Assembly (NCBI RefSeq): GCF_022440845.1
Contig: NZ_JAKNTO010000001.1
Location: 2,542,001-2,606,000, forward strand
Reading direction: 5' to 3'
Length of the DNA: 64,000 bases
From: Ruminococcus sp. OA3
Lineage (GTDB): Bacteria; Bacillota; Clostridia; Lachnospirales; Lachnospiraceae
Below, piece after piece: positions 42,880 to 52,600 of this stretch (position 1 is the first letter of the stretch; every line of letters begins with the position of its first letter). Made by a program: the position numbers and the translations under genes. The notes below the pieces were generated by a model. That model was not told the DNA's origin. It worked only from the letters and a program-made list of their open reading frames with translations, and ran no database searches.

Positions 42880-44889
42880 ATGGCAAAATCTTTATATATT
42901 GCAGAAAAACCGAGCGTCGCGCAGGAATTTGCAAAAGCCTTGAAAATCAATGCCCGGAGAAATGACGGGTACCTGGAGTCAGAGAATGCTGTGGTGACAT
43001 GGTGTGTCGGACATCTTGTCACCATGAGCTATCCGGAAGAATATGATGAGAAGTATAAAAGGTGGAGGCTTGAGACCCTCCCCTTTTTACCGTGCGAATT
43101 TAAATATGAAGTCATTCCGGGGGTGAAGAAGCAGTATGATATTGTAAGCGGACTGCTGCGAAGGCCGGATATTACGACGATCTATGTATGCACAGACTCG
43201 GGACGGGAGGGAGAGTACATCTACCGTCTCGTTGAGATGATGGCAAATGTCACGGATAAAGACCGCAGGCGTGTATGGATTGATTCCCAGACGGAAGAAG
43301 AGATTCTGCGCGGAATCAGGGAAGCAAAGGATCTGAAGGAATACGACAACCTTGCGGCATCTGCCTATCTGCGCGCAAAAGAAGACTATCTGATGGGAAT
43401 CAATTTTTCACGTCTGCTCTCCCTGAAATATGGGAACAGCGTTGCAAATTTTCTGGGGAGTAAATACCAGGTAATCTCAGTCGGACGGGTCATGACATGT
43501 GTACTGGGCATGGTCGTGCGCAGGGAGCGTGAGATACGAAACTTCGTAAAAACACCATTTTACCGTCTGATTGCAGGATTGGAGCTGGAGGGATGTGCAC
43601 TGGAAGGGGAATGGCGGGTCAATCCCAAGAGCCGCTTTTTCCAGTCGCCGGCACTCTATAAAGAGAACGGTTTCCGAGAGGAAAAGGATGCGAAAGCGCT
43701 GGCGGATGAACTGTCTGCGCTGGATCCGCTTCAGGCTGTTGTGCAGAATATTGAGAAGAAAAAAGAAAGAAAAAATCCTCCTCTTTTGTATAATCTGGCA
43801 GAGCTGCAGAATGAATGTTCCAGACTGCTGAAAACCAGTCCGGATGAGACGCTTCGCATCGTTCAGGAACTGTATGAAAAAAAGCTTGTCACCTATCCGA
43901 GAACGGATGCCCGTGTACTCTCGAGTGCAGTGGCAAAGGTTATCTCACAGAATCTGCGGGGACTGCGGCAGTATGGCGTTACTGCAGAATTTGCTGACGA
44001 AGTGCTGCAGGGGGGGAGTTATCAGGGGCTTGCGAAGACACGGTATGTCAACGACAAGCAGATTACGGATCACTATGCGATCATACCGACCGGACAGGGA
44101 ATTCCCGTTCTCGCGAAACTGCCGGCAGTTTCACAGAAAGTCTATGAGCTGATCGTGCGAAGATTTCTGAGCATATTCTATCCGCCGGCTGAGTACAGGA
44201 AGCTTGCACTCACTGCTGGTATTGGACAGGAAACATTTTTTACGAACACTAAAGTGCTGCTGAATCCGGGGTATCTGAAGGTAGCACATGCCTCTTTTAT
44301 AAAGAAAAAAGATGGGGAGGATTCGGATGGAGATTCCGGGACACCGGGTCTGGCGGACATTCTGGAAAAGCTGAAAAAAGACCAGATTCTGGGAATTCGC
44401 GGGTTTGAAATCAAAGAGGGTGAGACAGCACCTCCGAAGCGTTATAATTCCGGTTCCATCATACTCGCGATGGAAAATGCGGGACAGCTGATCGAGGACG
44501 AAGAGCTGAGAGCGCAGATAAAAGGAAGCGGCATCGGCACAAGTGCAACGCGCGCTGAAATCTTAAAAAAACTGATTGCCAACAAGTATATGGCACTCAA
44601 TAAAAAAACGCAGATACTAACGCCAACGATGCTGGGAGAGATGATCTTTGATGTGGTGAACAGTTCCATACGCTCGCTGCTGAATCCGGAACTGACGGCC
44701 AGCTGGGAAAAAGGACTGACTTATGTGGCAGAGGGAAGCATAACAGAGGATGAGTATATGCAGAAGCTGGAGAAATTCATCATGGACCGTACAACAGGGG
44801 TGCTCAGGCTGAATAATCAGTATCAGATGAGGAACTGCTATCAGGCAGTCTCTGAATATTATCAGAAGGGAGCAAAAAAGAATGGATAA
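42880..44889 (+). CDS. topB: DNA topoisomerase III (type IA)
   Basis: Relaxes and decatenates DNA through a 5'-phosphotyrosyl link. The 669 residues show a Toprim start (LYIAEKPSVAQEFAKAL), the acidic CTDSGREGEYI motif, and the active-site Tyr in LVTYPRTDARVL. There are no C-terminal zinc ribbons. ATG 42880 is taken as start; GTG 42871 is possible. The gene overlaps the next one by eight bases. Confidence 0.92.
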   Translation: MAKSLYIAEKPSVAQEFAKALKINARRNDGYLESENAVVTWCVGHLVTMSYPEEYDEKYKRWRLETLPFLPCEFKYEVIPGVKKQYDIVSGLLRRPDITTIYVCTDSGREGEYIYRLVEMMANVTDKDRRRVWIDSQTEEEILRGIREAKDLKEYDNLAASAYLRAKEDYLMGINFSRLLSLKYGNSVANFLGSKYQVISVGRVMTCVLGMVVRREREIRNFVKTPFYRLIAGLELEGCALEGEWRVNPKSRFFQSPALYKENGFREEKDAKALADELSALDPLQAVVQNIEKKKERKNPPLLYNLAELQNECSRLLKTSPDETLRIVQELYEKKLVTYPRTDARVLSSAVAKVISQNLRGLRQYGVTAEFADEVLQGGSYQGLAKTRYVNDKQITDHYAIIPTGQGIPVLAKLPAVSQKVYELIVRRFLSIFYPPAEYRKLALTAGIGQETFFTNTKVLLNPGYLKVAHASFIKKKDGEDSDGDSGTPGLADILEKLKKDQILGIRGFEIKEGETAPPKRYNSGSIILAMENAGQLIEDEELRAQIKGSGIGTSATRAEILKKLIANKYMALNKKTQILTPTMLGEMIFDVVNSSIRSLLNPELTASWEKGLTYVAEGSITEDEYMQKLEKFIMDRTTGVLRLNNQYQMRNCYQAVSEYYQKGAKKNG

Positions 44890-45550
44890 GATTAAGATTC
44901 AGGATTTATATACACTGGAGGAGACCATTGCAAAAGAGCTATTCGAGGGAAAGACATATCCCTGGGAGGTTCTCGCAGATATCGGGGAATTTGCTGAAAA
45001 ACTTGGGATGACACTCTCCGAACAAGAATATGACTGCATTGACGGGAACATCTGGATTGCAAAGTCAGCAAAGGTAGCTTCTACAGCTTCCATCACAGGA
45101 CCGGCTATTATTGGAAAGAATACGGAAGTCCGCCCCGGGGCATTTATCAGGGGAAAAGCGATTGTAGGTGAAAATGCGGTCGTCGGAAACTCTACGGAAC
45201 TCAAAAATGTTGTTCTGTTTAACCGTGTACAGGTCCCGCACTATAATTATGTGGGCGACTCCATCCTGGGATACAAAGCGCATATGGGAGCAGGCTCCAT
45301 CACCTCCAATGTGAAATCCGATAAAAAGCTTGTCGTGGTAAAAGGAGAGGAGACCTGCATCGAGACGGGGCTTAAGAAATTTGGTGCCATGCTCGGTGAC
45401 GAAGTGGAAGTGGGTTGTAATTCTGTGCTGAATCCGGGTACGGTTGTAGGTGCTCATACGAATATTTATCCGCTTTCTTCCGTGAGAGGCGTCGTGCCGG
45501 AGAACAGTATCTTTAAGGCGCCGGGGTGTGTTGTGACGAAAGAAGATTGA
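44882..45550 (+). CDS. Left-handed beta-helix (hexapeptide repeat) transferase-like protein
   Basis: A 222-residue protein with a 50-residue helical head and then hexapeptide repeats (IWIAKSAKVASTASITGPAIIGKNTEVRPGAF..., continuing to about residue 200). The repeats resemble the acetyltransferase half of GlmU and UDP-GlcNAc-pyrophosphorylase-related proteins (HYNYVGDSILG, GAGSITSN). No nucleotidyltransferase domain. Translationally coupled to topB. Acceptor unknown. Confidence 0.83.
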   Translation: MDKIKIQDLYTLEETIAKELFEGKTYPWEVLADIGEFAEKLGMTLSEQEYDCIDGNIWIAKSAKVASTASITGPAIIGKNTEVRPGAFIRGKAIVGENAVVGNSTELKNVVLFNRVQVPHYNYVGDSILGYKAHMGAGSITSNVKSDKKLVVVKGEETCIETGLKKFGAMLGDEVEVGCNSVLNPGTVVGAHTNIYPLSSVRGVVPENSIFKAPGCVVTKED

Positions 45551-45860
45551 GGTATAACAGAGTCCAAATATGATAAAGTCGGGGTTGGCAAGGTCACGCA
45601 CAAAATTTGCGGAGGCGTTGCCAATCATTGCTTTTTATGTTTTTGTTCTATACGATTGACAGCTTATGGGTCTTATCGGGACACAGTTTCTGGTGGCAGA
45701 CGTGAAGATCATACCGGACATTAGATTAAGCCAGCAAAGCATATACAATACGCTTCACTGGCTTTGCTGTAATAATTTAACATTGCTCTGGCTACTTAAA
45801 TATACAGAAATTCTCAATACCTGTTTGCAGACATTAAGTATGAGAGGAATGCTTTGATTA
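45551..45860. other. Gene-free stretch of about 310 bases
   Basis: No convincing gene. Two hairpins: TTGGCAA/TTGCCAA (about 45585-45625) followed by GCTTTTTATGTTTTT, a plausible terminator for the argH-topB run, and CAGCAAAGC/GCTTTGCTG (45732-45769) with no U-run. A 63-codon plus-strand frame here lacks a ribosome site and family features. Confidence 0.5.
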
Positions 45861-46061
45861 CTATGCGATCTGTACGTTTGCGGCCTGTAATCCGCGGTTA
45901 CCTTCAACGGTATCAAAAGTAACTGACTGCCCCTCATCTAACGATTTGAATCCGTCGCTCTGAATTGCAGAAAAATGTACGAATACATCAGCCATGCCTT
46001 CTCCTGTGATAAATCCAAACCCTTTTTCAGCATTAAACCATTTTACCGTACCTTTATTCAT
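45861..46061 (-). CDS. cspA: Cold shock protein CspA-like
   Basis: A 66-residue single OB-fold protein with RNP1 ([10 protein letters not shown]) and RNP2 (VFVHFSAI). Such proteins bind single-stranded RNA and can prevent transcription termination. ATG at 46061 follows AGGAGG. The transcript has an unusually structured leader of about 120 bases with a terminator-like hairpin. Confidence 0.96.
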   Translation of the reverse strand: MNKGTVKWFNAEKGFGFITGEGMADVFVHFSAIQSDGFKSLDEGQSVTFDTVEGNRGLQAANVQIA

Positions 46062-46104
46062 GAAAGATACCTCCTGTTTTTTTATTGTATTTTTTCGGCA
46101 TATA

Positions 46105-46160
46105 AAAAATCGCATATCACTACAGATCATGAACAGAATAATGATCTACAGTGATATGCG
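46105..46160 (-). terminator. Attenuator-like hairpin in the cspA leader
   Basis: A 20-base arm (46111-46130) pairs with 46141-46160 at 18 of 20 positions around a 10-base loop, followed on the minus strand by ATTTTTT. It lies between the cspA promoter and start codon, so it could stop transcription before cspA. Confidence 0.75.
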
Positions 46161-46189
46161 AAATCAAAAGTCTTTAAAACACTTTTATT

Positions 46190-46218
46190 ACTATATCACA
46201 TGTACATGATGGAGTCAA
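46190..46218 (-). promoter_or_regulatory. Sigma-A promoter of cspA
   Basis: On the minus strand TTGACT (46218-46213), 17 bases, TATAGT (46195-46190). Transcription would begin near 46183, just before the leader hairpin. Confidence 0.75.
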
Positions 46219-46530
46219 GAAAAAAATAAAGGTAAATCAAATGAAGTGAGATATGAGCAGACATTATTTGCCCTCGAACGCGCTGAAGGCAATCCAGGGG
46301 TATACTTAAGTGAGGACTGTGCTTTTGAATATCTGCTGTCACTGACAGGGGATCAAAACAGAAGACAGGGTCTGACTCACCCGGCGCTTGCAAAGCTCAG
46401 GAGATATGACATTGAGAATGGCGGTGAATTCTATAACACGCTGTATCAGTATCTTCTGAACGAACGCAGCATTCTGCTGGGATCAAAAAAACGCACGGAG
46501 TTATATCTGTATCAGATAAGGAACCGATGA
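46219..46530 (+). pseudogene. Fragment of a PucR/CdaR-type regulator
   Basis: About 100 open codons with no good start. The segment ALAKLRRYDIENGGEFYNTLYQYLLNERS matches in style the lead-in to the C-terminal HTH of PucR/CdaR regulators, which should continue with a TAEKLYIHRNTLLYRL-like helix; here it breaks to LLGSKKRTELYLYQIRNR, keeping only the end. The 5' domains are missing. It looks like a decayed gene whose upstream part is now the cspA promoter region. Confidence 0.55.
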
Positions 46531-46543
46531 AGATACAATGATG

Positions 46544-46732
46544 TTACTTGTCGCGCTCTTCAACAAAGAAATCAACAAGCCGCCGGATATCATCAAGACA
46601 GGCGCCACAGACGGTACTGGCACCGGTTGCCTCCTGAACTTCCTCCAGGGTATCTGCGCCTGAATCAACCGCATCCTTAATCATGCCATTTGTAACACTC
46701 ATGCAATTACATACAATCTTATCCAAATTCAT
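46544..46732 (-). CDS. BFD-like [2Fe-2S] protein
   Basis: A 62-residue Fer2_BFD-domain protein with the ligand set Cys8, Cys10, Cys42 and Cys45 (VCNCM ... VCGACL). Such domains carry electrons, for example in bacterioferritin-associated ferredoxin. ATG 46732 is the first start that fits the domain. It lies downstream of, and on the same strand as, the GGGtGRT and IscU-like genes. Confidence 0.88.
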   Translation of the reverse strand: MNLDKIVCNCMSVTNGMIKDAVDSGADTLEEVQEATGASTVCGACLDDIRRLVDFFVEERDK

Positions 46733-46881
46733 AATATACCATCCTTTCATGGATATGGTACTCAGATTCAAGAAAAATATTCGGAATGACATCATATTCA
46801 GAAATTTATCGTAAATAAAATAGACACTATGAGAGATGATCACAGACTGGATATCAATCATAGTGCCTTATTTATCTTATC

Positions 46882-47880
46882 TTATTTGGTAGCTTCCTCG
46901 ATCGCAACAGCAACGGCAACAGTCATACCTACCATCGGGTTGTTTCCTGCGCCGATCAGTCCCATCATCTCCACGTGAGCCGGAACGGATGAGGAGCCGG
47001 CGAACTGTGCATCAGAGTGCATACGTCCCATGGTATCTGTCATGCCGTAGGAAGCAGGACCTGCTGCCATGTTGTCCGGATGAAGGGTACGTCCTGTACC
47101 ACCGCCGGAGGCCACAGAGAAGTATTTTTTACCCTGTTCAACGCATTCTTTTTTGTAAGTTCCCGCGACAGGGTGCTGGAAACGTGTCGGGTTGGTTGAG
47201 TTACCTGTGATTGAAACGTCAACCCCCTCTTTGTGCATGATCGCAACACCTTCCGTCACGTCGTTTGCGCCGTAGCAGTTAACTTTTGCGCGGAGCCCTT
47301 CAGAGTATGATTTTCTGAAGATTTCCTTTACTTCTCCGGTATAATAGTCCATCTCAGTCTCTACATATGTAAAACCGTTGATACGTGCGATAATCTGTGC
47401 AGCATCCTTTCCAAGACCGTTCAAGATAACTCGAAGAGGCTCTTTACGGACTTTGTTTGCCTTCTCAGCGATACCGATCGCACCTTCTGCAGCTGCAAAT
47501 GATTCATGTCCTGCAAGGAATGCAAAACATTTTGTGTCTTCTTCCAGAAGCATCCTGCCAAGATTACCGTGACCGAGACCTACTTTACGCTGATCAGCGA
47601 CGGAACCCGGGATACAGAATGCCTGAAGGCCTTCTCCGATAGCAGCGGCAGCATCGGCAGCCTTTGTGCAGCCTTTTTTGAGTGCGATGGCAGCGCCGGT
47701 GATATATGCCCAGCATGCGTTCTCGAAACAGATCGGCTGAATGCTTTTCACCTGATCGTAAACGTTAAGTCCGGCATCTTTGGTGATCTTTTCCGCTTCT
47801 TCCAGCGAAGCAATTCCGTAACTGTTCAGTACTTTGTTAATTTTATCAATTCTTCTTTCATATGATTCAAATAAAGCCAT
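46882..47880 (-). CDS. GGGtGRT family protein
   Basis: A 332-residue protein with the family-naming motif GGGTGRT (in VASGGGTGRTLHPDNM) near residue 260. It also has Gly-rich segments GHGNLGRMLLEEDTKC and FAFLAGHESFAAAEGAIGIAEKA. The family co-occurs with the NifU-like scaffold encoded next to it; its activity is unknown to me. Soluble, no signal. Begins 18 bases after the IscU-like gene behind AGGAGGAAA. Confidence 0.9.
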   Translation of the reverse strand: MALFESYERRIDKINKVLNSYGIASLEEAEKITKDAGLNVYDQVKSIQPICFENACWAYITGAAIALKKGCTKAADAAAAIGEGLQAFCIPGSVADQRKVGLGHGNLGRMLLEEDTKCFAFLAGHESFAAAEGAIGIAEKANKVRKEPLRVILNGLGKDAAQIIARINGFTYVETEMDYYTGEVKEIFRKSYSEGLRAKVNCYGANDVTEGVAIMHKEGVDVSITGNSTNPTRFQHPVAGTYKKECVEQGKKYFSVASGGGTGRTLHPDNMAAGPASYGMTDTMGRMHSDAQFAGSSSVPAHVEMMGLIGAGNNPMVGMTVAVAVAIEEATK

Positions 47881-47898
47881 TATTTTTTCCTCCTCGTC

Positions 47899-48591
47899 TT
47901 ACTCTGCTCTGGGATCGATAATTTTCACTGCGTCATCTACACGGCCATACTGACCTTTCGCTTTTTCCCATGCAGTTGTAGGATCATCACCCTTTTTGAT
48001 GAAATCTGTCATTTTTCCAAGGCTTACAAACTGATAACCAATGATTTCATCATCTTCATTCAGTGCAATCCCTGTCACGTATCCTTCAGCCATCTCCAGA
48101 TAACGAGGTCCTTTTTTCAGGGTTCCATACATGGTACCCACCTGGGAGCGAAGTCCTTTTCCAAGGTCTTCCAGCCCTGCACCTACCGGCAGTCCATCTT
48201 CTGAAAATGCACTTTGAGTACGCCCGTAAACGATCTGTAAAAACAGTTCACGCATAGCAGTATTGATCGCATCACATACGAGGTCTGTATTGAGTGCTTC
48301 GAGGAGTGTTCTTCCCGGAAGGATCTCAGATGCCATAGCTGCTGAATGTGTCATACCGGAACATCCGATTGTTTCCACCAGAGCTTCCTGGATGATTCCT
48401 TCTTTTACATTTAATGTTAATTTACAGGCACCCTGCTGAGGAGCGCACCAGCCAACACCGTGTGTTAAGCCGGAAATATCTTTAATCTCTTTGGATTTTA
48501 CCCATTTTGCTTCTTCCGGAATTGGAGCGGCACCGTGGTTTACACCCTGTGCAACCGGACACATCATTTCTACTTCATGTGAATAAATCAT
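47899..48591 (-). CDS. IscU/NifU-like iron-sulfur scaffold protein
   Basis: A 230-residue protein with a NifU_N-like fold: cysteines in MCPVAQG, GWCAPQQGAC and VETIGCSGMTHSA, the last matching the GC-x-x region of scaffold proteins. It is longer than standard IscU (about 130) by an added C-terminal part (about 140-230). First gene of a run with GGGtGRT and BFD genes. No cysteine desulfurase is in the window, so it may serve a dedicated cluster rather than general assembly. Confidence 0.85.
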   Translation of the reverse strand: MIYSHEVEMMCPVAQGVNHGAAPIPEEAKWVKSKEIKDISGLTHGVGWCAPQQGACKLTLNVKEGIIQEALVETIGCSGMTHSAAMASEILPGRTLLEALNTDLVCDAINTAMRELFLQIVYGRTQSAFSEDGLPVGAGLEDLGKGLRSQVGTMYGTLKKGPRYLEMAEGYVTGIALNEDDEIIGYQFVSLGKMTDFIKKGDDPTTAWEKAKGQYGRVDDAVKIIDPRAE

Positions 48592-48728
48592 TGTAAGACT
48601 CCTTTCAACTATATAAAATCTTTTTAAGCTATTCTCTCATAAACTGACAAATTAGTCCAGTGAAAATCTTTATAATGTTTTCTATTCAGGTAAAGTTATG
48701 GTAATATATTCTGCAGGAGGTTTTTAAT

Positions 48729-49472
48729 ATGACAATGATTCAAGCTTCTGATACAACAGGATATCGCAGGCTTACGGGAAGCTCTTTGAAAATACTGGCG
48801 ATGATTTTAATGTTGATCGATCATACAGGCATAGCCATTTTGTACATGGTTTACCTGCTGCCCAACGCGCCTGTTATTATTGGAACACCGCTTCACAACG
48901 TCTATCTTGTATACCGGGCCATGAGGTTCGTGGGAAGAAGTGCATTTCCTATTTTCTGTTTCTTGCTGGTTCAGGGTTTTCTGCATACTTCGGACAGAAA
49001 AAAATATGTTTTCCGGCTTGGGATTTTTGCACTGCTTTCTGAATTGCCGTTTGATCTTGCGCTGTACGGTACGGTAATGGACTGGAGCCATCAGAATGTG
49101 TTTTTTACGCTGCTGATCGGGCTTTTAGTTTTATGCCTGATGGAGCGTTTTGAATCGAATCCCTATATACAGGTTGCTGCGATTGCGGCGGGAATGGGGC
49201 TTGCCTGGCTGTTAAAGTCTGACTACAGCTATCATGGGGTTTTGCTGATTGCCATTTTGTATTTTTTCCGTTATTATCCTGTGCTCATGACATTTGCAGG
49301 CTGCATCAGCCTGTTATGGGAAGCGCCTGCGTGCCTGGCGTTTATTCCAATCAACCTCTATAATAAACAGCGCGGAAGCAACATGAAATACTTTTTCTAT
49401 TGTTTCTATCCCATGCACTTGCTTTTGCTGGCGGGTATCCGCAGCCTGCTCATCTTTTTTGGAGCTGTCTGA
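48729..49472 (+). CDS. TraX family membrane protein
   Basis: A 247-residue polytopic protein (about seven to eight helices) with family motifs LKILAMILMLIDHTG, RFVGRSAFPIFCFLLVQGF and HQNVFFTLLIGL. TraX acetylates F-pilin in E. coli; chromosomal Firmicute members have no pilin partner and an unknown role, probably O- or N-acetylation of an envelope molecule. The start follows CAGGAGG. Confidence 0.9.
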   Translation: MTMIQASDTTGYRRLTGSSLKILAMILMLIDHTGIAILYMVYLLPNAPVIIGTPLHNVYLVYRAMRFVGRSAFPIFCFLLVQGFLHTSDRKKYVFRLGIFALLSELPFDLALYGTVMDWSHQNVFFTLLIGLLVLCLMERFESNPYIQVAAIAAGMGLAWLLKSDYSYHGVLLIAILYFFRYYPVLMTFAGCISLLWEAPACLAFIPINLYNKQRGSNMKYFFYCFYPMHLLLLAGIRSLLIFFGAV

Positions 49473-49589
49473 TTCAGGAGGAATGCGCTGGGCGGCGAAA
49501 AATATGCTGTCACAGCGCTCTGCCGCAGGCAAAATTTACACGCTGCTGCAGACTTTACAAAATAAAATAAAAAAACATGATATTTCCCG

Positions 49590-49618
49590 TAGACAAACAC
49601 CTTATATTTTTTTAAAAT
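49590..49618 (+). promoter_or_regulatory. Possible promoter of carB
   Basis: TAGACA (49590-49595), 17 bases, TAAAAT (49613-49618), 44 bases before the start codon. Confidence 0.4.
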
Positions 49619-49661
49619 AGAGGTTAGGGAAATAACAACTACAAAGGAAATAGGTGGAATA

Positions 49662-52600
49662 ATGAAAAGAAGCGATATTCATAAGGTGTTGATCATTGGT
49701 TCTGGACCGATCATTATCGGACAGGCATGTGAGTTTGATTACTCAGGGACACAGGCATGTAAGGCATTAAGACAACTGGGATATGAAATTGTATTGGTTA
49801 ATTCCAATCCGGCGACGATCATGACAGATCCGGAAACGGCAGATGTCACATATATCGAACCACTGAATGTGGAACGGCTGACACAGATCATAGAAAAGGA
49901 GAGACCGGATGCACTGCTTCCGAATCTGGGCGGGCAATCTGGTCTGAATCTTTGTTCGGAGCTTGCCAAGGCAGGGGTACTGGATAAATTTAATGTAAAG
50001 GTTATCGGCGTCCAGGTTGATGCAATTGAACGAGGCGAAGACAGAATAGAATTTAAAAAGACGATGGACAGCCTCGGCATTGAAATGGCACGCAGTGAGG
50101 TTGCCTATTCTGTAGAGGAAGCCCTTTCCATCGCGGACAGACTCGGATATCCGGTAGTCCTGAGACCCGCTTATACGATGGGCGGAGCAGGCGGGGGTCT
50201 GGTCTATAATGTTGATGAACTGAAGACTGTATGTTCCAGAGGGCTTCAGGCAAGCCTTGTCGGACAGGTTCTGGTGGAGGAATCCATACTGGGCTGGGAG
50301 GAACTGGAACTGGAAGTTGTGCGTGATGCCAAGAACAATATGATCACTGTCTGCTTTATTGAAAATATCGATCCGCTTGGCGTGCATACCGGAGATTCCT
50401 TCTGTTCAGCTCCGATGCTCACGATTTCTGAGGAGGTTCAAAAACGTCTCCAGGAACAGGCATACAAAATCGTTGAGGCGATTGAAGTGATCGGAGGTAC
50501 GAATGTTCAGTTTGCCCATGATCCTGTTTCGGACCGCATTATCGTAATCGAGATCAATCCGAGAACATCCCGTTCTTCGGCACTGGCATCCAAAGCGACA
50601 GGATTTCCGATTGCGCTTGTATCTGCAATGCTGGCCTGCGGCCTGACGCTGGATGAGATTCCATGCGGGAAATGCGGTACACTTGATCAGTATGTTCCCG
50701 GGGGAGATTATGTTGTCATCAAATTTGCCCGCTGGGCATTTGAAAAATTTAAGGGTGCAGAAGACAAGCTCGGCACGCAGATGCGTGCAGTCGGCGAGGT
50801 CATGAGTATCGGCAAAACATATAAAGAAGCGTTCCAGAAAGCAATCCGCAGTCTTGAGACCGGACGTTACGGTCTGGGCGGGGCAAAGGATTTTGCATCC
50901 AGGTCTAAAGAAGAACTGCTGAAAATGCTCTCGAATGCGAGCAGTGAACGACATTTCATCATGTATGAAGCACTGAGAAAAGGCGCCACTGCAGATGAGA
51001 TCCATGACCTGACGAAAGTGAAACATTATTTCATCACACAGATGCAGGAACTGGTGGAAGAGGAAGAGGCACTTGCAAAGACGAAAGGAAAACTTCCTGC
51101 GACAGAGACACTGCGCCAGGCAAAACTGGATGGATTTTCCGACCGATATCTGAGCAGTATTCTGCAGGTTTCAGAGGAAGAAGTGAGAAATGCCAGGAAG
51201 GAAGCCGGAATCGTAGAGGCATGGGAAGGTGTTCATGTCAGCGGTACGAAAGATGCGGCGTACTATTATTCCAGCTATCACATAAAAGATGATTGTTCTG
51301 TGAGTACCGACAAACCCAAGATCATGATTCTGGGCGGCGGACCAAACAGGATCGGGCAGGGCATTGAATTTGATTACTGCTGTGTTCATGCGGCGATCGC
51401 ACTTAAGGAACTGGGTTTTGAAACTATCATTGTCAACTGTAATCCGGAGACAGTTTCTACAGACTATGATACTTCCGATAAACTGTATTTTGAACCGCTG
51501 ACGCTGGAAGACGTTTTGAGCATCCATGAGAAGGAAAAACCGGTGGGTGTCATCGCACAGTTTGGAGGACAGACACCGCTGAATCTGGCGGAAGACCTGA
51601 AAAAAGCCGGTGTCAATATTTTGGGAACGACACCTGAGACGATCAATATGGCGGAAGACCGTGATCTGTTCCGCGCGATGATGGATAAACTTGGTATTCC
51701 GATGCCGGAGGCGGGAATGGCTGTCAATACGGAAGAAGCAGTGGCAATCGCGGATAAGATCGGTTATCCGGTCATGGTTCGTCCTTCCTTCGTGCTTGGC
51801 GGGCGTGGAATGGAAGTTGTTCACGATGAAGAAGATCTGAGATACTATATGCAGGCTGCAGTAGGTGTGACGCCGGACCGCCCGATTCTGATCGACCGCT
51901 TTCTGCACCATGCGACGGAGTGTGAGGCGGATGCAATCAGTGACGGAACGAATGTATTCGTTCCTGCCGTTATGGAACACATCGAGCTTGCCGGGGTACA
52001 CTCCGGAGATTCTGCATGTATCCTGCCCTCGAAGCATCTGACGGATGAACAGATTGCGACGATCCGAGATTACACCAGGAAGATAGCAAAAGAAATGAAT
52101 GTTGTCGGTCTGATGAATATGCAGTATGCGATCGAGGACGGAGTTGTCTATGTGCTGGAAGCGAATCCAAGGGCTTCCAGAACAGTTCCGCTGGTATCCA
52201 AGGTCTGCAATATCAAGATGGTAAAACTGGCGACCGATATTATGACAGCACATTTGACTGGAAGAAAGTCCCCGGTCCCGGAACTGAGAGAGAAACAATT
52301 TACGCATTACGGAGTCAAAGAGGCAGTATTCCCATTCAATATGTTCCAGGAGGTAGACCCGGTACTTGGACCGGAAATGCGTTCAACCGGTGAAGTTCTC
52401 GGAATTGCCGGAAATTTTGGCGAGGCATTCTACAAGGCAGAGGAAGCGACCAAGACGAAGCTTCCACTCGGCGGAACTGTCCTGATCAGTGTCAGCGACA
52501 GAGATAAACCGGAGCTTGTGGAGGTTGCCAAGGGATTTTATGAATGTGGATTTGAGATTGTCGCTACGGGAAGAACGTGCGAGATGATCAAACAGGCGGG

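Noticed and set aside
45666-45857. 63-codon plus-strand frame in the 310-base gap before cspA
   Set aside because: No ribosome site, no recognisable family, convergent with cspA.
51171-52307. 378-codon minus-strand frame inside carB
   Set aside because: Antisense to a full-length, well-conserved carB; composition rich in His, Arg and Phe, no family features.
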